Assembly (NCBI GenBank): GCA_037176725.1
Contig: JAZBRS010000014.1
Location: 77,234,501 to 77,298,500 of the forward strand
Reading direction: 5' to 3'
DNA length: 64,000 nucleotides
From: Posidonia oceanica
Taxonomy: Eukaryota > Streptophyta > Magnoliopsida > Alismatales > Posidoniaceae
Part shown: in pieces, positions 8,330-19,943 of the stretch
Position numbering within the stretch: position 1 is the first letter of the stretch
Layout: the number at the start of each line of letters is the position of its first letter
The notes under the pieces: generated by a model
What the model saw: only the letters and a program-made list of their open reading frames with translations
The model's database searches: none
What the model was told of the DNA's origin: nothing
Position numbers and translations under genes: made by a program

Positions 8330-9845
8330 TACGCTGATTTGCAGAGGGACAGGCAGATAGCTGCAGAAACTTGAAAGTACCTGCTATCAATAAACAGTCA
8401 GATCTCGCAGGCATATAATCTTTGACAACAAGCAGAAGCTGAGACTGAAAATGTAGTTCCATATGCATTCAGCAGTTGATAACAGAACATAGCAATTAAG
8501 CACAAATAAACAAAGGGAATTGGCAGCAGTCCGGCGAATGCGGGGGCGAGGGCCGGCAGGTGATCTGGACCGGCGCAGCTTGAGTGTCGTCGATGCGCTC
8601 TGCTGGGGAGGAGTACTGTCTCAGGGCCAAAGCGCGTTGCAGAGCGGGAGAGATTGATGGAAGAGGAAAGGAATGAAAGAGGATGCATGTATGCATGATG
8701 CAGGTGATATGCTTATGAAGATGAGTAGTACGCTTAGATGGATGAGTATGCTTGGGTGGATGCTTGAGTGCCCTCAGCGTACGGAGTGTTTTGGTGCCTG
8801 CTGCAGAGGAAGGGAGTGGTCCTTGACTCACTGGGCCCTACTCAGACTCTCGGCTTATTGGTGGCGCTCCGGAACAGGTTGTTGGCATTATAGGTGGTGA
8901 TATGGTGAGGACAGGCTACTGGCTGCACTCTCAGGACCTACACCTATTCTTTCAGCTCTCTCTTTTTTTGAAAGGTTTCTCCCTCATAGGTATGCAGTCT
9001 TTCTCTGCCCCTAGCTAGGAGAAGGTATGTGTTTGCTTTTGGGAGGATGTGGTAGACCCCTTTTTCAGGCTTGACATGCTGGGGATCTCTGGTAAAGTAT
9101 GGGGGATAACGGTGCCTTGTGTTTTTTGGGCTAGCTTTGCCCTTTTCTTCTCTTTTTTTTTTCTTTTTTTTTTGTTTTGCTTGCTTTTCTCCCTTTTTGT
9201 TTTTGTTTTTGTTGTATCTCTTTTTTTTCCTTTTTTTTTTTTGCTTGGTTTTCTTTTTCCCCTTTTTTTTCAGGCTTTTGCTATCCCCATTCTGGTGGCA
9301 AAAGAAGGGTGCTTGAATTGTAATGGATTTAGGCTTTGGGTCTGCTGTGTGATGGGTAGAAGGAGCAGGGTTAGACTGCACACCCCTATCTCTAAGGCCG
9401 GCTTCTGTCTTCGTCTTCTGTTCCTTGGATGTGCCCAAACCTAGATGTCTATTCTCACTTTTTTTCAAGCTCACATCCTAACATTTTTTCCTCCCTCAGA
9501 GGTGTATGTCCTTGCGAGATTGGGCAGTTCGCCTGTCCTTATTGGTGGTAGCTCCCTCACTTGCTAAGACATCTAAGTAGTGCCAGGTGAGGCAGGGTGA
9601 CTCTTTCCAGAGCAGGCAAGCACTTCCGGTTGTCATCACCGGGCAAAAGATGTGATGTTTGAGAGGATGACGATGATGATTTGAAAAGAAAGGGTGCAAG
9701 AGCTGAAAGGATGACGATGATGATTTGAAAAGAAAGGGTGTAAGAGCTGAGAGGATGATGATGATGATTTGAAAAGAAATGAAGTAAGGAGGCGAGAATG
9801 CAAGTATAGGTGGGAGAAGGGCATCTGCAACGGGGCCGCTTTCGG
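8330..9845 (-). other. Region between integrase and PMD ORF, with homopurine tract
   Basis: No conserved frame. In element sense the order is: integrase stop, a variable CATC/CGTC repeat area (9650-9790), a conserved block, a long A-rich purine tract (complement of 9125-9275), a second conserved block near 8830-8960, then a stretch ending in candidate splice acceptors (TTGATAGCAG and TTTCTGCAG, complement of about 8360-8400) before the PMD ATG. The same layout is found at 26443-27834 and 51280-52700. A purine tract outside the 3' PPT could be an internal priming site, or simply a tolerated low-complexity run. Confidence 0.55.
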
Positions 9846-10904
9846 CTACTGATAGTATTTCTTCAGATAGCAGAGGTTGACGGGCTCAAACTGCTCGACC
9901 TGGTCCATATCCTCAAGGGTTACAGCGCCTCCCGAAAAGATCCGCTTGACCACAAAGGGGCCACGCCAATTGGGTCGGAATTTCCCTCGACCGTCAGGCA
10001 AATGAATGGCGCGCAAGACAAGGTCCCCTGGCTGGAAGCTTCTGGGCTGGACCTTCTTCAAGAATCCTCTGGCCATCCGCTTCTGTTAGCAGTGAGCGTT
10101 GTGCATGGCTTGCAATCTGTGCTCATCAATCAAGTTCAGTTGGACGCAGCGGTCTTCGACCCATTCTGCTTCTTCCAACTCAGCTTCCCGCAGGATCCTC
10201 AGGGAGGGAATCTCCACTTCAACCGGTAACACCGCTTCCATGCCGTACACCAGAGAGTACGGGGTGGCTCCTGTAGAGGTCCGGATTGATGTCCTGTACG
10301 CCCAGAGCGCGTACGGGAACTTGTCGTGCCAATCCTTGTGGGTTTCTGCCATTTTCTTCAGGATCTTGACAATGTTCTTGTTTGCAGATTCCACTGCTCC
10401 GTTCATCTAAGGCCGATAGGGCGAGGATCGATGGTGCTTGATCTTGAGACTTTGCAGGTATTCTTCGATCCTTTTGGCAACAAAGTTTGAGCCGTTATCA
10501 GAGATGACTGAGTGCGGGACCCCATATCGGGCAACAATATTGTTTCTGATAAATTTTTCTATTGCCGCAGCGGTGACTGTCCTGTAAGAGGCTGCTTCCA
10601 CCCACTTGGTAAAGTAATCGATCGCTACCAGAATGTAACGATGACCATTTGAAGCAGCAGGGTGGATGGCGCCAATGACATCGATCCCCCAGGTGGAGAA
10701 AGGCCATGGCGAAGACATGTTGTGCAGCTGATGTGGAGGGGCCTTGATGAAGTTACCATGGATTTGACAGTTGTGGCATCTACGCACGAACCGGCAGCAG
10801 TCGGCTTCCATGGTCTGCCAGAAATAACCTTGCAGCATGATCTTCTTGGCCAGGAGGACGCCGTTCATGTGCGGGCCACAGGTCCCCGCATGCACTTGAA
10901 GCAT
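9846..10904 (-). pseudogene. INT: Element A integrase
   Basis: Zinc-binding H-H-C-C: HAGTCGPH and CHNC; catalytic D-D-E: WGIDVIG, ISDNGSNF and MNGAVE; C-terminal GPF-type module NWRGPFVVKRIF. No chromodomain follows; the frame ends YLKKYYQ. It would insert cDNA into the genome. Stops at 10407-10409 (TAG, C copy has CAG) and 10086-10088 (TAA, C copy has TAC) break it. Confidence 0.92.
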
Positions 10905-11192
10905 CAGCGTGTCAGCCTCCGATTTGTTCAGGCAGCACAGTAGCATCTGATTGTATGACCTTCTGTACAGCTGCCCGGCCCCTAACACATATTTTGACGC
11001 CAGACGCGCCAGAGTCCTCATGTCTGTTGCTGTGGTATCAGGAGGGAAGCTTCCAGACTCCAGGAAGGATTTTATGTCCCGATACCAGGGCTGCTCCTCT
11101 GCGGGATCCGCTTCCTCTATGCTCATGCAGTATGCAGGCTGTTCAATGCGAGTAACTGATACATCCACAGTGCTGTCTTCTGAGATGGTGAG

Positions 11193-11570
11193 CCAGGATG
11201 CCAGAGTTGCTAGTGCGTCTGCATACGCGTTCTTTGCTCTGTTCAGGTACGTGAAGCGGATGCTCTTGAATTCTTCCATCAGCCTCAGCAGGTGTTCGTG
11301 ATACGGCACAAGCTTGGGATCTTTTGTCTTCCAATCGCCGTTCACTTGAGAAATCACCAGCATGGCATCGCCGTGTACATGCAGCTTCTGCGCCTCATGC
11401 TCGAGGGCGACTTTCAACCCCAGGATGCACGTTTCGTACTCTGCTTCGTTGTTTGTGCAGGTGAAAGTCAGCTTCCTTGCGAAAGGAGTCATCTGTCCTT
11501 GGGGCGTGGTCAGCACTGCGCCTACGCCTCGGCCCTTCTTGTTGACTGCACCATCAAAGTAGAGCTGCCA
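11193..11570 (-). pseudogene. aRH: Second, archaeal-type RNase H (aRH)
   Basis: Residues WQLYFDGAVNKKGRGVGAVL, TNNEAEYE, HGDAMLVISQ and NAYADALATLA supply a full D-E-D-D set for cleaving RNA in RNA/DNA hybrids. This extra domain between the RT-linked RNase H and integrase is a hallmark of the Tat/Ogre branch. The domain itself has no stop codon. Confidence 0.9.
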
Positions 11571-11756
11571 TTCCTCTGCTTCTTCAGGGTCTTTCTGCTC
11601 AGAGTCCTCCATTGCAAAGAGAATGTCTTCATCAGGGAACTGCGTCTGGAGGGGTTGGTATTCAGGCAGAGGGAGGTCAGCAAGATGGTCTGCCATTGCT
11701 TGACCCTTCATGGACTTCTGTGTGACAAAGGTGATGTCGTACTGGGATAATAACAT

Positions 11757-13343
11757 CTACCACTTAGCACATCTGCCCACCATGGCCGGCTTCTGAAAGA
11801 GGAATTTGATGGGATCATGCCGGCATAAGAGCTGCACTGGGTATGCCATCAGGTAGTGCCTTAGCTTCTGTGCAGCCCAGACAAAGGACAAGCAGGTCTT
11901 CTCTAGTGTACTGTACCTGGCTTCACATTCATTAAACTTCTTGCTCAGGTAGTAGATGGCGCGCTCCTTTCTACCAGATTCGTCATGTTGGCCCAAGACG
12001 GCGCCCATGGAATGCTGCGTGGTAGAAAGGTAGAGAAGCAAAGGTCTCCCCGACGTAGGCGGGACCAGGACAGGAGGCTTGATCAATAGCTGCTGGATCT
12101 TGGCAAATGCAGCCTGACACTCCTCGCTCCAGTGAATCTGTGCATTCTTCTTCAAGAGCTTGAAAATGGGTTCACAGATGGGCGTAAGCTGTGCAATGAA
12201 GCGACTGATAAATTGTAAACGCCCAAGCAAACTTCTGACTTCTTTTTCAGTCTTGGGGGGTGGCATGTCCACGATGGCTTGTGCTTTCAACGGGTCCACC
12301 TCAATCCCCCTTTGGCTAACAATGTAGCCGAGCAATTTGCCAGAAGATACCCCGAATACACACTTCTTGGGATTCAAGCGCAGCTTGTACTTCCGTAGAC
12401 GGTCAAAGAGCTTTCTGAGGCAGGCAAGATGATCCTCGGGCTCTTTGGTTTTGGCAATCATATCGTCTACATAGACCTCCACTTCTTGGTGCATGAGGTC
12501 GTGGAATAGCGCAGTCATGGCCCTTTGATAGGTTGCACCAGCGTTCTTCAGACCGAACGGCATGACTTGGTAGCAGAAGACTCCCCAAGGGGTGATGAAT
12601 GAAGTCTTTTCCATGTCTTCTTCTGCCATCTTGATCTGATTGTATCCAGAGAAGCCGTCCATGAAGGAGAGCATTTTGTGGCCCGCTGTATTGTCGATTA
12701 GGACGTCAATGTGGGGCAATGGAAAGTCGTCCTTGGGACTTGCCTTGTTCAGGTCCCTATAGTCGATGCAGATCCGGATTCGGCCATCTTTCTTGGGCAC
12801 AGGTACAATGTTTGCCAGCCATTCAGGATTAAGAACGACCTTCAGAAAGTTGACTCCAAGCTGCTTCATTATCTCTTCTTTGATCATGAGCAGCCACTGC
12901 GGTCGCCATCTTCTTAGCTTCTGCTTTACTGGCTTGGCATCTGGATTTAATGGCAGATTGTGCACCACTATCTCTATGTCAAGGCCGACCATATCTTCAT
13001 AACTCCAGGCGAAGACATCCGCATATTCCCTCAGGAATGCAATGAATTCTGCTCGAGCCTGGGCGGACAGCTGGGCGCTGATGCAAACTTCTCTTACTTC
13101 CTCAGTTGTGCCAATGTTAACAACCTCCGTTTCTTCTTCAACATGGAGGTTGGGGCCTTCTGAGTCGTCGTCATAGGGCCGGAACTCGGGCAAAGGTTCA
13201 TCAGTCTCATCTATGCCCGTATCATCCTCTTCTCCATAAGCAACAAGTTCTGAGAGGATCTCTTTCTCGAAGGAAGGGCTTGTGATGTCGAAAGAGTGCA
13301 TGTGTTCCGCTGCTTGACCCTGGTGACGCTTCAGGATGGTCAC
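11757..13343 (-). pseudogene. RT: Element A reverse transcriptase and first (degenerate) RNase H
   Basis: RT motifs are complete: RICIDYRDLNKASPKDDFPLP, SFMDGFSGYNQI, FCYQVMPFGLKNAGATYQ, and the catalytic YVDDM at about 12459-12473. It copies element RNA into cDNA. The connected RNase H (about 11760-12146) keeps YSTLEK and AAQKLRHYL, but the first catalytic aspartate position reads LLLYLS with serine, so this domain is probably inactive and serves as a tether, as known for elements with a second RNase H. The segment is open; it is bounded by TAG codons at 13593-13595 upstream and 11757-11759 downstream. Confidence 0.93.
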
Positions 13344-14339
13344 GCTTACTCGAGTATTCTTGTAGCCTCGGTGCGCGACCTCTGTCCCAGCAACTCCTTC
13401 TGCTGTTTGCTCTAGCCTGACTGACTCTGCTGAGTGCTTTGCTGATTCTGCTGAGGGCTCAACTGACTCTGCTGCTGACTGCTCTGCTGACTGTGCTGCT
13501 GAGGCTGCTGAGGCATTCTGCTCTGCTGCTGCTTCTACTGCTGATGCTCCCTCCTCTGGATCTTCTAGTGCGCTCGTGGAGGATATGCCGGACTAGCGGC
13601 TGATCTGGTCACTGCCGCTTGATGCATTGCTCAGGTGAGGCATGGGTTGCACAAACCACCTAGACCCGCCTTCTGGTTGAAGAGTGATGAGCTCATCTGG
13701 TCTAGGGGAGTCCGGCGCTGCTGAGTCTTCTAGAACCATGATAGAAGCATGGTCCTCTTGCAGAGGAGGATCCGTGACTACGGCTTTTCCTTTCCTTTCT
13801 GCAGCTTGATGGTCTGCCAGGTTTTCTGCCATTGACTGGAGTTGTTCTTGATAAAGCAACTCTAAGTCGGACATCCAAGAATCGACCTGGGCTTCTATCG
13901 CCACTCCTTCTTCTTCGTCTGAGGGGGAGTCGACGTAGTAGGCGCCGGGGGCCTGCGGCACTGGCCCGGCTGCGAGACGGATCGCCGCTCTTGGAGTCTG
14001 CATGATCTGGTTCACGGGCGCGTCCGCTGATGGCAGTTCAGATGTAGAAGGCCCAAATGGACAAGTCAGCGGTGCTACTGATGAATAAGCTTCCAGGGTC
14101 ACTGTGGAAGAGTAAGCAGGGGTGCTCTTCATAGGGCTCAAGGGCCCGGAGAATGTAGTGCTCAGTTGGCCTTTTGTATCGGGCCGTAACTGAGGGAGCG
14201 CAGCCTCTGACACCATAGGGTCTTGCCATGAGAGCTGCAGGTGGTTGTCAGGAGAATGCGGAGCGGACTGCGCCAGCTGCATTCCTGAAGATGATGCTGA
14301 AGGAGCGGGCTGGGCCACGCTGCTGACTGAGTTGATAGA
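13344..14339 (-). pseudogene. Low-complexity linker between protease and RT
   Basis: In frame with both neighbours, rich in Ser, Ala, Glu and Pro; one more recognisable stretch (VDSWMSDLELLYQEQL) is shared with the C copy near 49930. It contains the stop at 13593-13595. In Ogre elements the protease-RT interval is the site of an intron; here the frame is otherwise open throughout, so splicing is not required to join the frames. Function not recognised. Confidence 0.6.
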
Positions 14340-14783
14340 CTACCCCTCCAGAGATGGGGGCAGTGGCACTGATGTGTCTGTGACCACTGGTAGCATACTT
14401 GGTTCTGCCAAGGGGAGTGTCTCTGTCTCCTGCACTGCTGCTGACTGTTCTTGGAGAACTGGTGTGGCTGCAAAAGGATGAGAACTTGCATCTGCCACAG
14501 GGCCTGCTGAACTGCCTGCTGTTTCTGCCAGAGGGGGAGCTAAATAAACTGACTGTGGGGCCTCTGCTCTGACCACTGTTTCTGCTGAGTTGATTGGGAC
14601 TGCCTCTGTTGCATCAGACTGCTCCTCATCCGAGTAGTAGTCCTCAATACACACCCAATCCTCTGCCGGCGCTGTGGCTTGGTGGTCGGTTGATCCCAGA
14701 ATTCCTGCACTGGTAAAGTTAGTGAGGTCTCTGGGGATGGCTGGTGCACGATCTCTGAGCTGGAAGCAGTGATCTTCGTTGAG

Positions 14784-14900
14784 CTTTGGTTCGTAGCCGA
14801 GACCTTCAGACTTCCTTCGCTCCACTGCTATGATCGGCTCCGCGATCCCTTGGCCGTGACGCCCGAGCGGCGTACCCTTTGTGTAACCCCACCTGTGACA
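14784..14900 (-). other. G-patch-like motif after protease
   Basis: After the protease the frame reads WGYTKGTPLGRHGQGIAEPI and then GLGY, with the glycine spacing of a G-patch (an RNA-binding glycine-rich motif also found next to the protease of betaretroviruses and in some plant retroelements). The C copy keeps the same residues at about 48900-49015. It is short and degenerate, so this is a similarity by pattern only. Confidence 0.5.
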
Positions 14901-15128
14901 TACATTCTCGACTATTCGAAAGGGGTTGCTGTGAACGGTCAAGGAGTTGACACGTTCAAGATCAGGAACGAAGTTAACTGGCTCACACCGGTTAACGCGA
15001 TATAGGGCTTCAGAAGTCTCGGGGTCAAACGGGATAGATTGCGAAGACACGGGAGAGACTGCTTCAATCCGCTCCTTCTCAAAGTTCTCCGCCATGACGA
15101 CAATGACATCATCGCCACGACGGTACTT

Positions 15129-15470
15129 TATCATTCGATGGAGGGTCGAAGGAAGGACCTGATGCTTGTGAAGCCAAGGGCGCCCAAGCAGAAGATTGAA
15201 GTTAGGCTTCAAGTCGACGACATAGAATTCTACGTCGAAGACGACCGGACCGATAGCCAGAGGGATAATCAGAATCCCCAGAGCGTCATGGTGAGTGTTG
15301 TCAAAAGCAGTCATTCCCTTCACGGCTGGCGTGATATCCTCGGCTTTGAATCCGAGCTTGGTTGCTGTACGCAAGGGGCAGACGTTAAGGCCTGACCCGT
15401 TATCAACCAGCGTTAGGGGAATGCGAAAGCTTTTGAACTGCACCGTGACGAATAGGGGCTGGTTGTGATT
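15129..15470 (-). pseudogene. pro: Element A aspartic protease domain
   Basis: Shows the retropepsin active-site pattern LVDNGSGLNV (catalytic Asp codon at 15402-15404; family usually D-S/T-G, here D-N-G-S) and the later flap/terminal motif NLLLGRPWLHKH. It would cleave the polyprotein. The catalytic triplet is read as D-N-G in A and C alike, so it is not an isolated mutation. About 600 codons of proline-rich, low-complexity sequence with repeated HLLGRP motifs separate it from gag. Confidence 0.85.
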
Positions 15471-16559
15471 AATCCCTGCCGGAGGCAGCTCATCGCTCGT
15501 AAAAGAGATGACCTGGGGCTCCGCGATTAACCCAACCATGCTCTCCAAGGCAGAAGGCTCAATGGACTGGGACACACGAGCAGCCTGGAACACGCGAAGA
15601 AAAGCCTCGCGGTGCTCGACAGAAGTGTGGATCAAATCCCAGATGGAGATGTCGGCTTTAACCTTCTTAAGCTGGGAGGTTAGGTCTGCTTTAGGTTGGC
15701 TTCTCCTAGCAGCTGGAGGGGTGATTCTAGCAGGTTCTAAAGGGGTAGTGGCAGGAAGCTGGGTTACTACGGGTTGGCTAGGGATTTGGCTAGCTACGGG
15801 CTGATCTGGGGTTGGATCTGCTAAGGGTTGGCCCGAGGGTGGGGGTATAACAGGTCCAGGGTGAGTTGGCCTAGTTGCTGGTGCTGGGGGCCTATAAACC
15901 CTCCCCGATCGCGTTACTTCCGCGTACATTTCTGTGGCGTAGCTGTAAGGGACGTGATGGGTGTCCAGGGTCAAATTAACGACGACTGGAGCATGTGCTA
16001 CGAACACAGGAGGGGTTACAGGGGGACCTACAGGATGTTGAGGTCTATCCAGTGGGTATGGTTGTTGGGGTGGGAAGGCTGGGGCAGGTTGAGGTCTGCC
16101 TAGAAGGTGTAGCCGAGGCTGCCCTAAAAGGTGGATGGGAGAACTAGGCTGGGCTCTAGCTAAGAGGTGTACAGGGGATTGAGCCTGAGGGAGCACTGTG
16201 GGAGGCGCGAGAGGGCGCTCCGGCCTAGCACGCGGTCGGATCAAATGGATTCCCGACTCGGAGCCGGCAACTGCCGCCAGATAGAGACTAACTGGGAAAG
16301 GCTCAGAGATGTCAGAGATAAGATCAGAAGGGTCTACTACAGAAGTAGCAGGCCCAAAAGGAAAGATAGAGTGGACGCCTGAGGTTCCCGCCCCTCCCGG
16401 ATAAGAGTGCTCCGGTAAAGGTTGGCGGACGATGCCAGAATGCGGGGGAACAGCTGGAGATGCAGATGCATGAGTGTGTGCTCGAGTGGGTGCCTCGTGC
16501 GTGTCGATCACAATCGTTCCCGATTCGATCAAATCCTGAATTGCGTTCCGCAGGGAGAA

Positions 16560-18611
16560 GCAATTATCCGTCGAATGCCCGACGCTTCGATGGAAATTGC
16601 AGAAGAGGTCCGGCCTAAACCAAAGCGGCAGAGGGCTTGGCGACGGACGGACCTCCGGGAACTTCAGGAGCGATGCCACCTTCGGCAAGATGTCCGTGAG
16701 TGGTTCCACCAGTGGGGTGAAATTCCTCCTCTCAGCGGGTGGTCTTCTTTGCCTTGGGTGCGAGCCTTGCTGGACCGGTGCGGCAGGATAGACCGGTCTA
16801 GCGGTGGTAGTGATGTGCGGTGTGTGCGGGTTCCTAGGTGCAGGAGCGTACACCATCTGAGCTGGAGCAGGCCGAGACGGCAAGCGAACAGGCACAGTAG
16901 GAGAATCGACGAATGCAACAGCGGGTTTCGGCGAATCCTTCCTCTTCGGGCGGTTGTTGTTGCTGCCGCTGTTGTTGTTGTTGGAGGTGCTGCTGTTGAC
17001 ACTGTTGCTGCTGATCACTGCCTGCTTAGCGAACACAGAGAGAGCCGGGAAGTTGCCACTCCGCAAAGAACTCTCCACGCGCGCTCCAGCTCTGATGAGT
17101 GCCGCAAAAGTAGTGACTGGCTGAATGCTAAGCAGAGCTCTGAGAGACGGCTGCGGCCCTTTGATAACGATCTCGATAGACTCCTCGTCAGAGGGTCTAT
17201 CTCGAACCTGGGAGGCAAGGACGCGCCAGCGGCCGACGTACTCCCCGAACGGCTCGCCAGAGTTCTGCTTGATGGCGATCAAGTCCGCCCTCTTTGGGAC
17301 AAGATCGAGGTTGAAGGAGTATTGCTCCAGGAACGCCTGGCTGAGGTCGTTCCAAGTCTTGATGGCTGACATATCGAGTGATGTGAACCACTTGAGTGCC
17401 GGCCCGGTCAAACTCTTCTGGAACAAGCGGATCAGCAACCTCTCGTCAGCCTGAAGCTGAGCGAGATCACCGCAATACGCCTTCAGGTGTGCTTCGGGGC
17501 AGCCCCTACCATTATACTTCTCGAAGTCCGGGATTTTGAACTTCGGAGGGAGTACCGCCTCTGGAAAGCAACAGAGGTCTCGGAATTGGTAGGTCTGGTG
17601 CTCGGTACCCTGCACTAGTCGTAGTGCCTTCTCCAAGACGTCCATCCGGTTATTGATGGGGTCTGGGATTGCTGCTGTAGGAGAGGGATCAACAGGGGTA
17701 GTGAGCACATACGCCGAATGGGTCGCACCTAAGTGCTCCTCCGGATCTACCATAGCGTCGCCTGGTGGAGCAACGGGATGGCCGGCGTATCCGTGCTGGG
17801 GGATAGTGTATGCAGGAGTGTATGCAGGATGCTGGACCTGAGGGAGAGGAGAAGAATAAATGCCATGCTATGCTGGGATAGGGGGAGGATGACGGAGCGC
17901 CAGTTGCTGTATAGGCGGGGTGCCAGACAGCGAGCCAGCAAGATACTGGGCTCCAGCCGATCCAAAGGATTGACCACCAGGAGGAAGTGGAGCATGCTGT
18001 GCCAAGTGTTGTGCAGGAGGCAGTAGACGGGCCCCCACCGTCGGTACCGTGAGCAGTTGCGACGATGGTCGAGGCAGAGGTGCAGAGGTTGATGCATGAA
18101 ATGCAGGAACTGGCCTCGGGGGAACCTCAGGGACGACAGAGACAAGAGAAGGACGAACTGATAGAGCCATGCCCTGCAGTCTCTGGGCGAGCTCCATCAG
18201 GTGCTGGTACTGCGCCTCGGGCGTCTCGCCAGTGGGGACGCTGAAGTGCAGTGCCGGCGGGGATTGAGAGGCAAGTGGCACGGACACAGACTGTCCGGGA
18301 GGGAAGGATTCTACAGAAAGTGCCGCAGCAGCGGTGGAAGGGATGTCGAAAGCGACGTATCCCTGGGACGGAGGGGGCAGTGGCGTCTCCGGAGCGCGAG
18401 TAACGGTCGTCAAGATAGACTCGGCGACCGGATCCAGAGGAAGGGAGGCTTGCCACTGTCCCGGGGTGTACTGAGAACCTAGAGACGTTAGAGGAGGAAA
18501 CCCTGGCGTCGGAGGGGGAACAAGAGGGACAGAGATAGCAACCGGGGGGGCCAGAACGGAAACACCCTCCGTGACAGGAGTAAGAGAAGGCTCATTAACG
18601 TACTGGGCCAT
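16560..18611 (-). pseudogene. gag: Element A gag portion
   Basis: N-terminal 290 codons are proline/serine rich and low complexity. The retrotransposon gag core lies at about 17060-17576, with the ARLDxW-type helix region visible as LKWFTSLDMSAIKTW and AFLEQYSF. A zinc-knuckle variant follows at 16560-16601: C-x2-H-x4-H-x4-C (CNFH...GH...C) instead of the usual C-x2-C, a form seen in this retrotransposon branch. Gag would form the particle and bind element RNA. One nonsense codon (17868-17870) separates the proline-rich N-terminus from the core; C and D carry CAG there. Confidence 0.88.
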
Positions 18612-19943
18612 CGCTGACCTAGAGCGTGTGAGAACAGGGCTGCGACGGGTATTCAAGCGGTGAGTCCTACGAGGAGCTATCGTCACAAGTGCGGATAGCT
18701 CAGAAGGGGAATGGTCGCGAACTAGGTCGCAAAAAGGGCGTCAACGAGGGTCGATACTCGAGCTCTGGCAAAGGGAAACTCGCTTACCGATCACGCTGAC
18801 ACAACAGAAGGAAATTAGGGTTAGAAACTAAAAGATGAATGCAAATGAGTTAGTTAAGTGGCATGAATGATGTGCATGCTTTCTAGTATGCCCCCCCTTT
18901 CCTAGCTAGTGTTTCCTAGCAAGGCTGTCTACTCCGGGTATCCCTGGGTGTACGGGTCACCGACTCAGGTCAGAAAAAGTAGGTCCCCTGTCTAACTCCC
19001 GGCCCAAAGCTCAGGTAATGACAGGGTGGTGCGTTGGTGGCCTCTACCCCGCCAAAGCGTGGGTGGTACCCTCTACTAACACCGACACGACCCCCGGACA
19101 AGGAGGGGACGGACCGACCAACTTATGCCACGCCCAAAGCAGTGGAACAAGAGGCCGGAACCGTCCTTCGCAGACTAGTAGGTGGACTCAGAGGAGAAGA
19201 GTGCATGCCCTATATGATGCTTATGCAAATGATTAGAGTTTTTTATCTTGCACATTTTATTAACCAAAGGGGGTGAAGGATTGTTTGTAGTCTCTAGTTA
19301 CCCCTAGAAGTTCTTTTTACTTGCACTTTTTAGTTAACCATGGGGGAAGCAGGCAAGTTTCTACTATCCTAAGCATGGCAAGTGCAAAAGGGAAGAAAAT
19401 CAGTTAAGCATGGCAAGCAACCATCATACAACACAACAAAAGGCATGTTCATGGCATGTGCGAGTGTTTGTGAATATGATGGTGAAAAAGAAACATTCAT
19501 CAAGTCAAAAGGCAGGTAAGCATAGCATGTGCGTGTGTAGTGACATAGCAAGGGTGTAAAAGAAGCATTCAACATCCAAAAAGCATGTATTTAGCCAAAC
19601 AAAGTATGTAGACATGTAATGTGCGAGAATTAAAGCAGTAATAAGCAAGTAAGGTAAAGTAAGGTAAAAGTAAGCAGACTGTAAAAGAAATAGGAGCATA
19701 AGCAAGACAGTAAGTAAATAAACAGGCAAAGGAGCAAAGCCAGGCAGAAGAAAGCGCAAACCGAGACAAAAGAGGTGCAAAACCTAAGCAAAGTAGCTAC
19801 GAAGCGACTCGCTAGGAGTTTGCACGGAAAAGCGAGCAAAACGGGCGAAGAAGGCACACAAGGCAGACAAGGCTGCAAAACAAGCGAGCGAAAAGCCGGG
19901 AACGAAAGCCGGAGTCTAGTCTTTTCCCCAGCAGAGTCGCCAC
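18612..19943 (-). other. Element A 5' leader with primer-binding site and predicted splice acceptor
   Basis: In element sense, one base after the LTR end, TGGCGACTCTGCTGGGGA (complement of 19925-19942) is the primer-binding site, identical in position in B, C and D; tRNA-Arg is the primer reported for the Ogre group, which I could not check. Further on come ATGC-rich sequence with many ATGs, then a strongly conserved block (complement of about 18900-19230) with CCACGCTTTGG-type hairpins, then branch-like CTAACCCTAAT and acceptor TTGTGTCAG (AG at 18796-18797). From there to the gag ATG there is no ATG. Confidence 0.7.

Larger units (their letters stand above)
9846..18611 (-). pseudogene. gag-pol: Element A gag-pol polyprotein, one frame with six stop codons
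   Basis: From the ATG at 18611 to the stop at 9846 a single reading frame of 2,922 codons runs without any frameshift. It is broken by stops at 17868-17870, 14340-14342, 13593-13595, 11757-11759, 10407-10409 (all TAG) and 10086-10088 (TAA). The first ATG is chosen because ATGGCCCAGTA is the first ATG shared with C (45191) and D (62944), and no ATG lies between the predicted splice acceptor and this codon. Order: gag, zinc knuckle, proline-rich linker, protease, G-patch-like motif, acidic linker, RT, degenerate RNase H, second RNase H, integrase. That order is typical of the Tat/Ogre branch of Ty3/gypsy. As it stands the copy cannot make a complete polyprotein. Confidence 0.93.

Noticed and set aside
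9120..9280. T-rich tract as poly(A) tail of a retroposed gene
   Set aside because: It is found in the same place in three element copies and no gene body ends there.
11292..11750. Plus-strand frame opposite the second RNase H
   Set aside because: Antisense shadow of a conserved domain whose motifs are clear on the minus strand.
11757..11759. Programmed TAG readthrough between RT and the second RNase H
   Set aside because: TAG also stands at many other gag-pol positions where sister copies have CAG, so point mutation is the simpler reading; C is deleted at this place and cannot decide.
16422..17369. Plus-strand frame of 315 codons opposite the A gag
   Set aside because: Antisense shadow of gag; no domain, and it is not open in the C copy.
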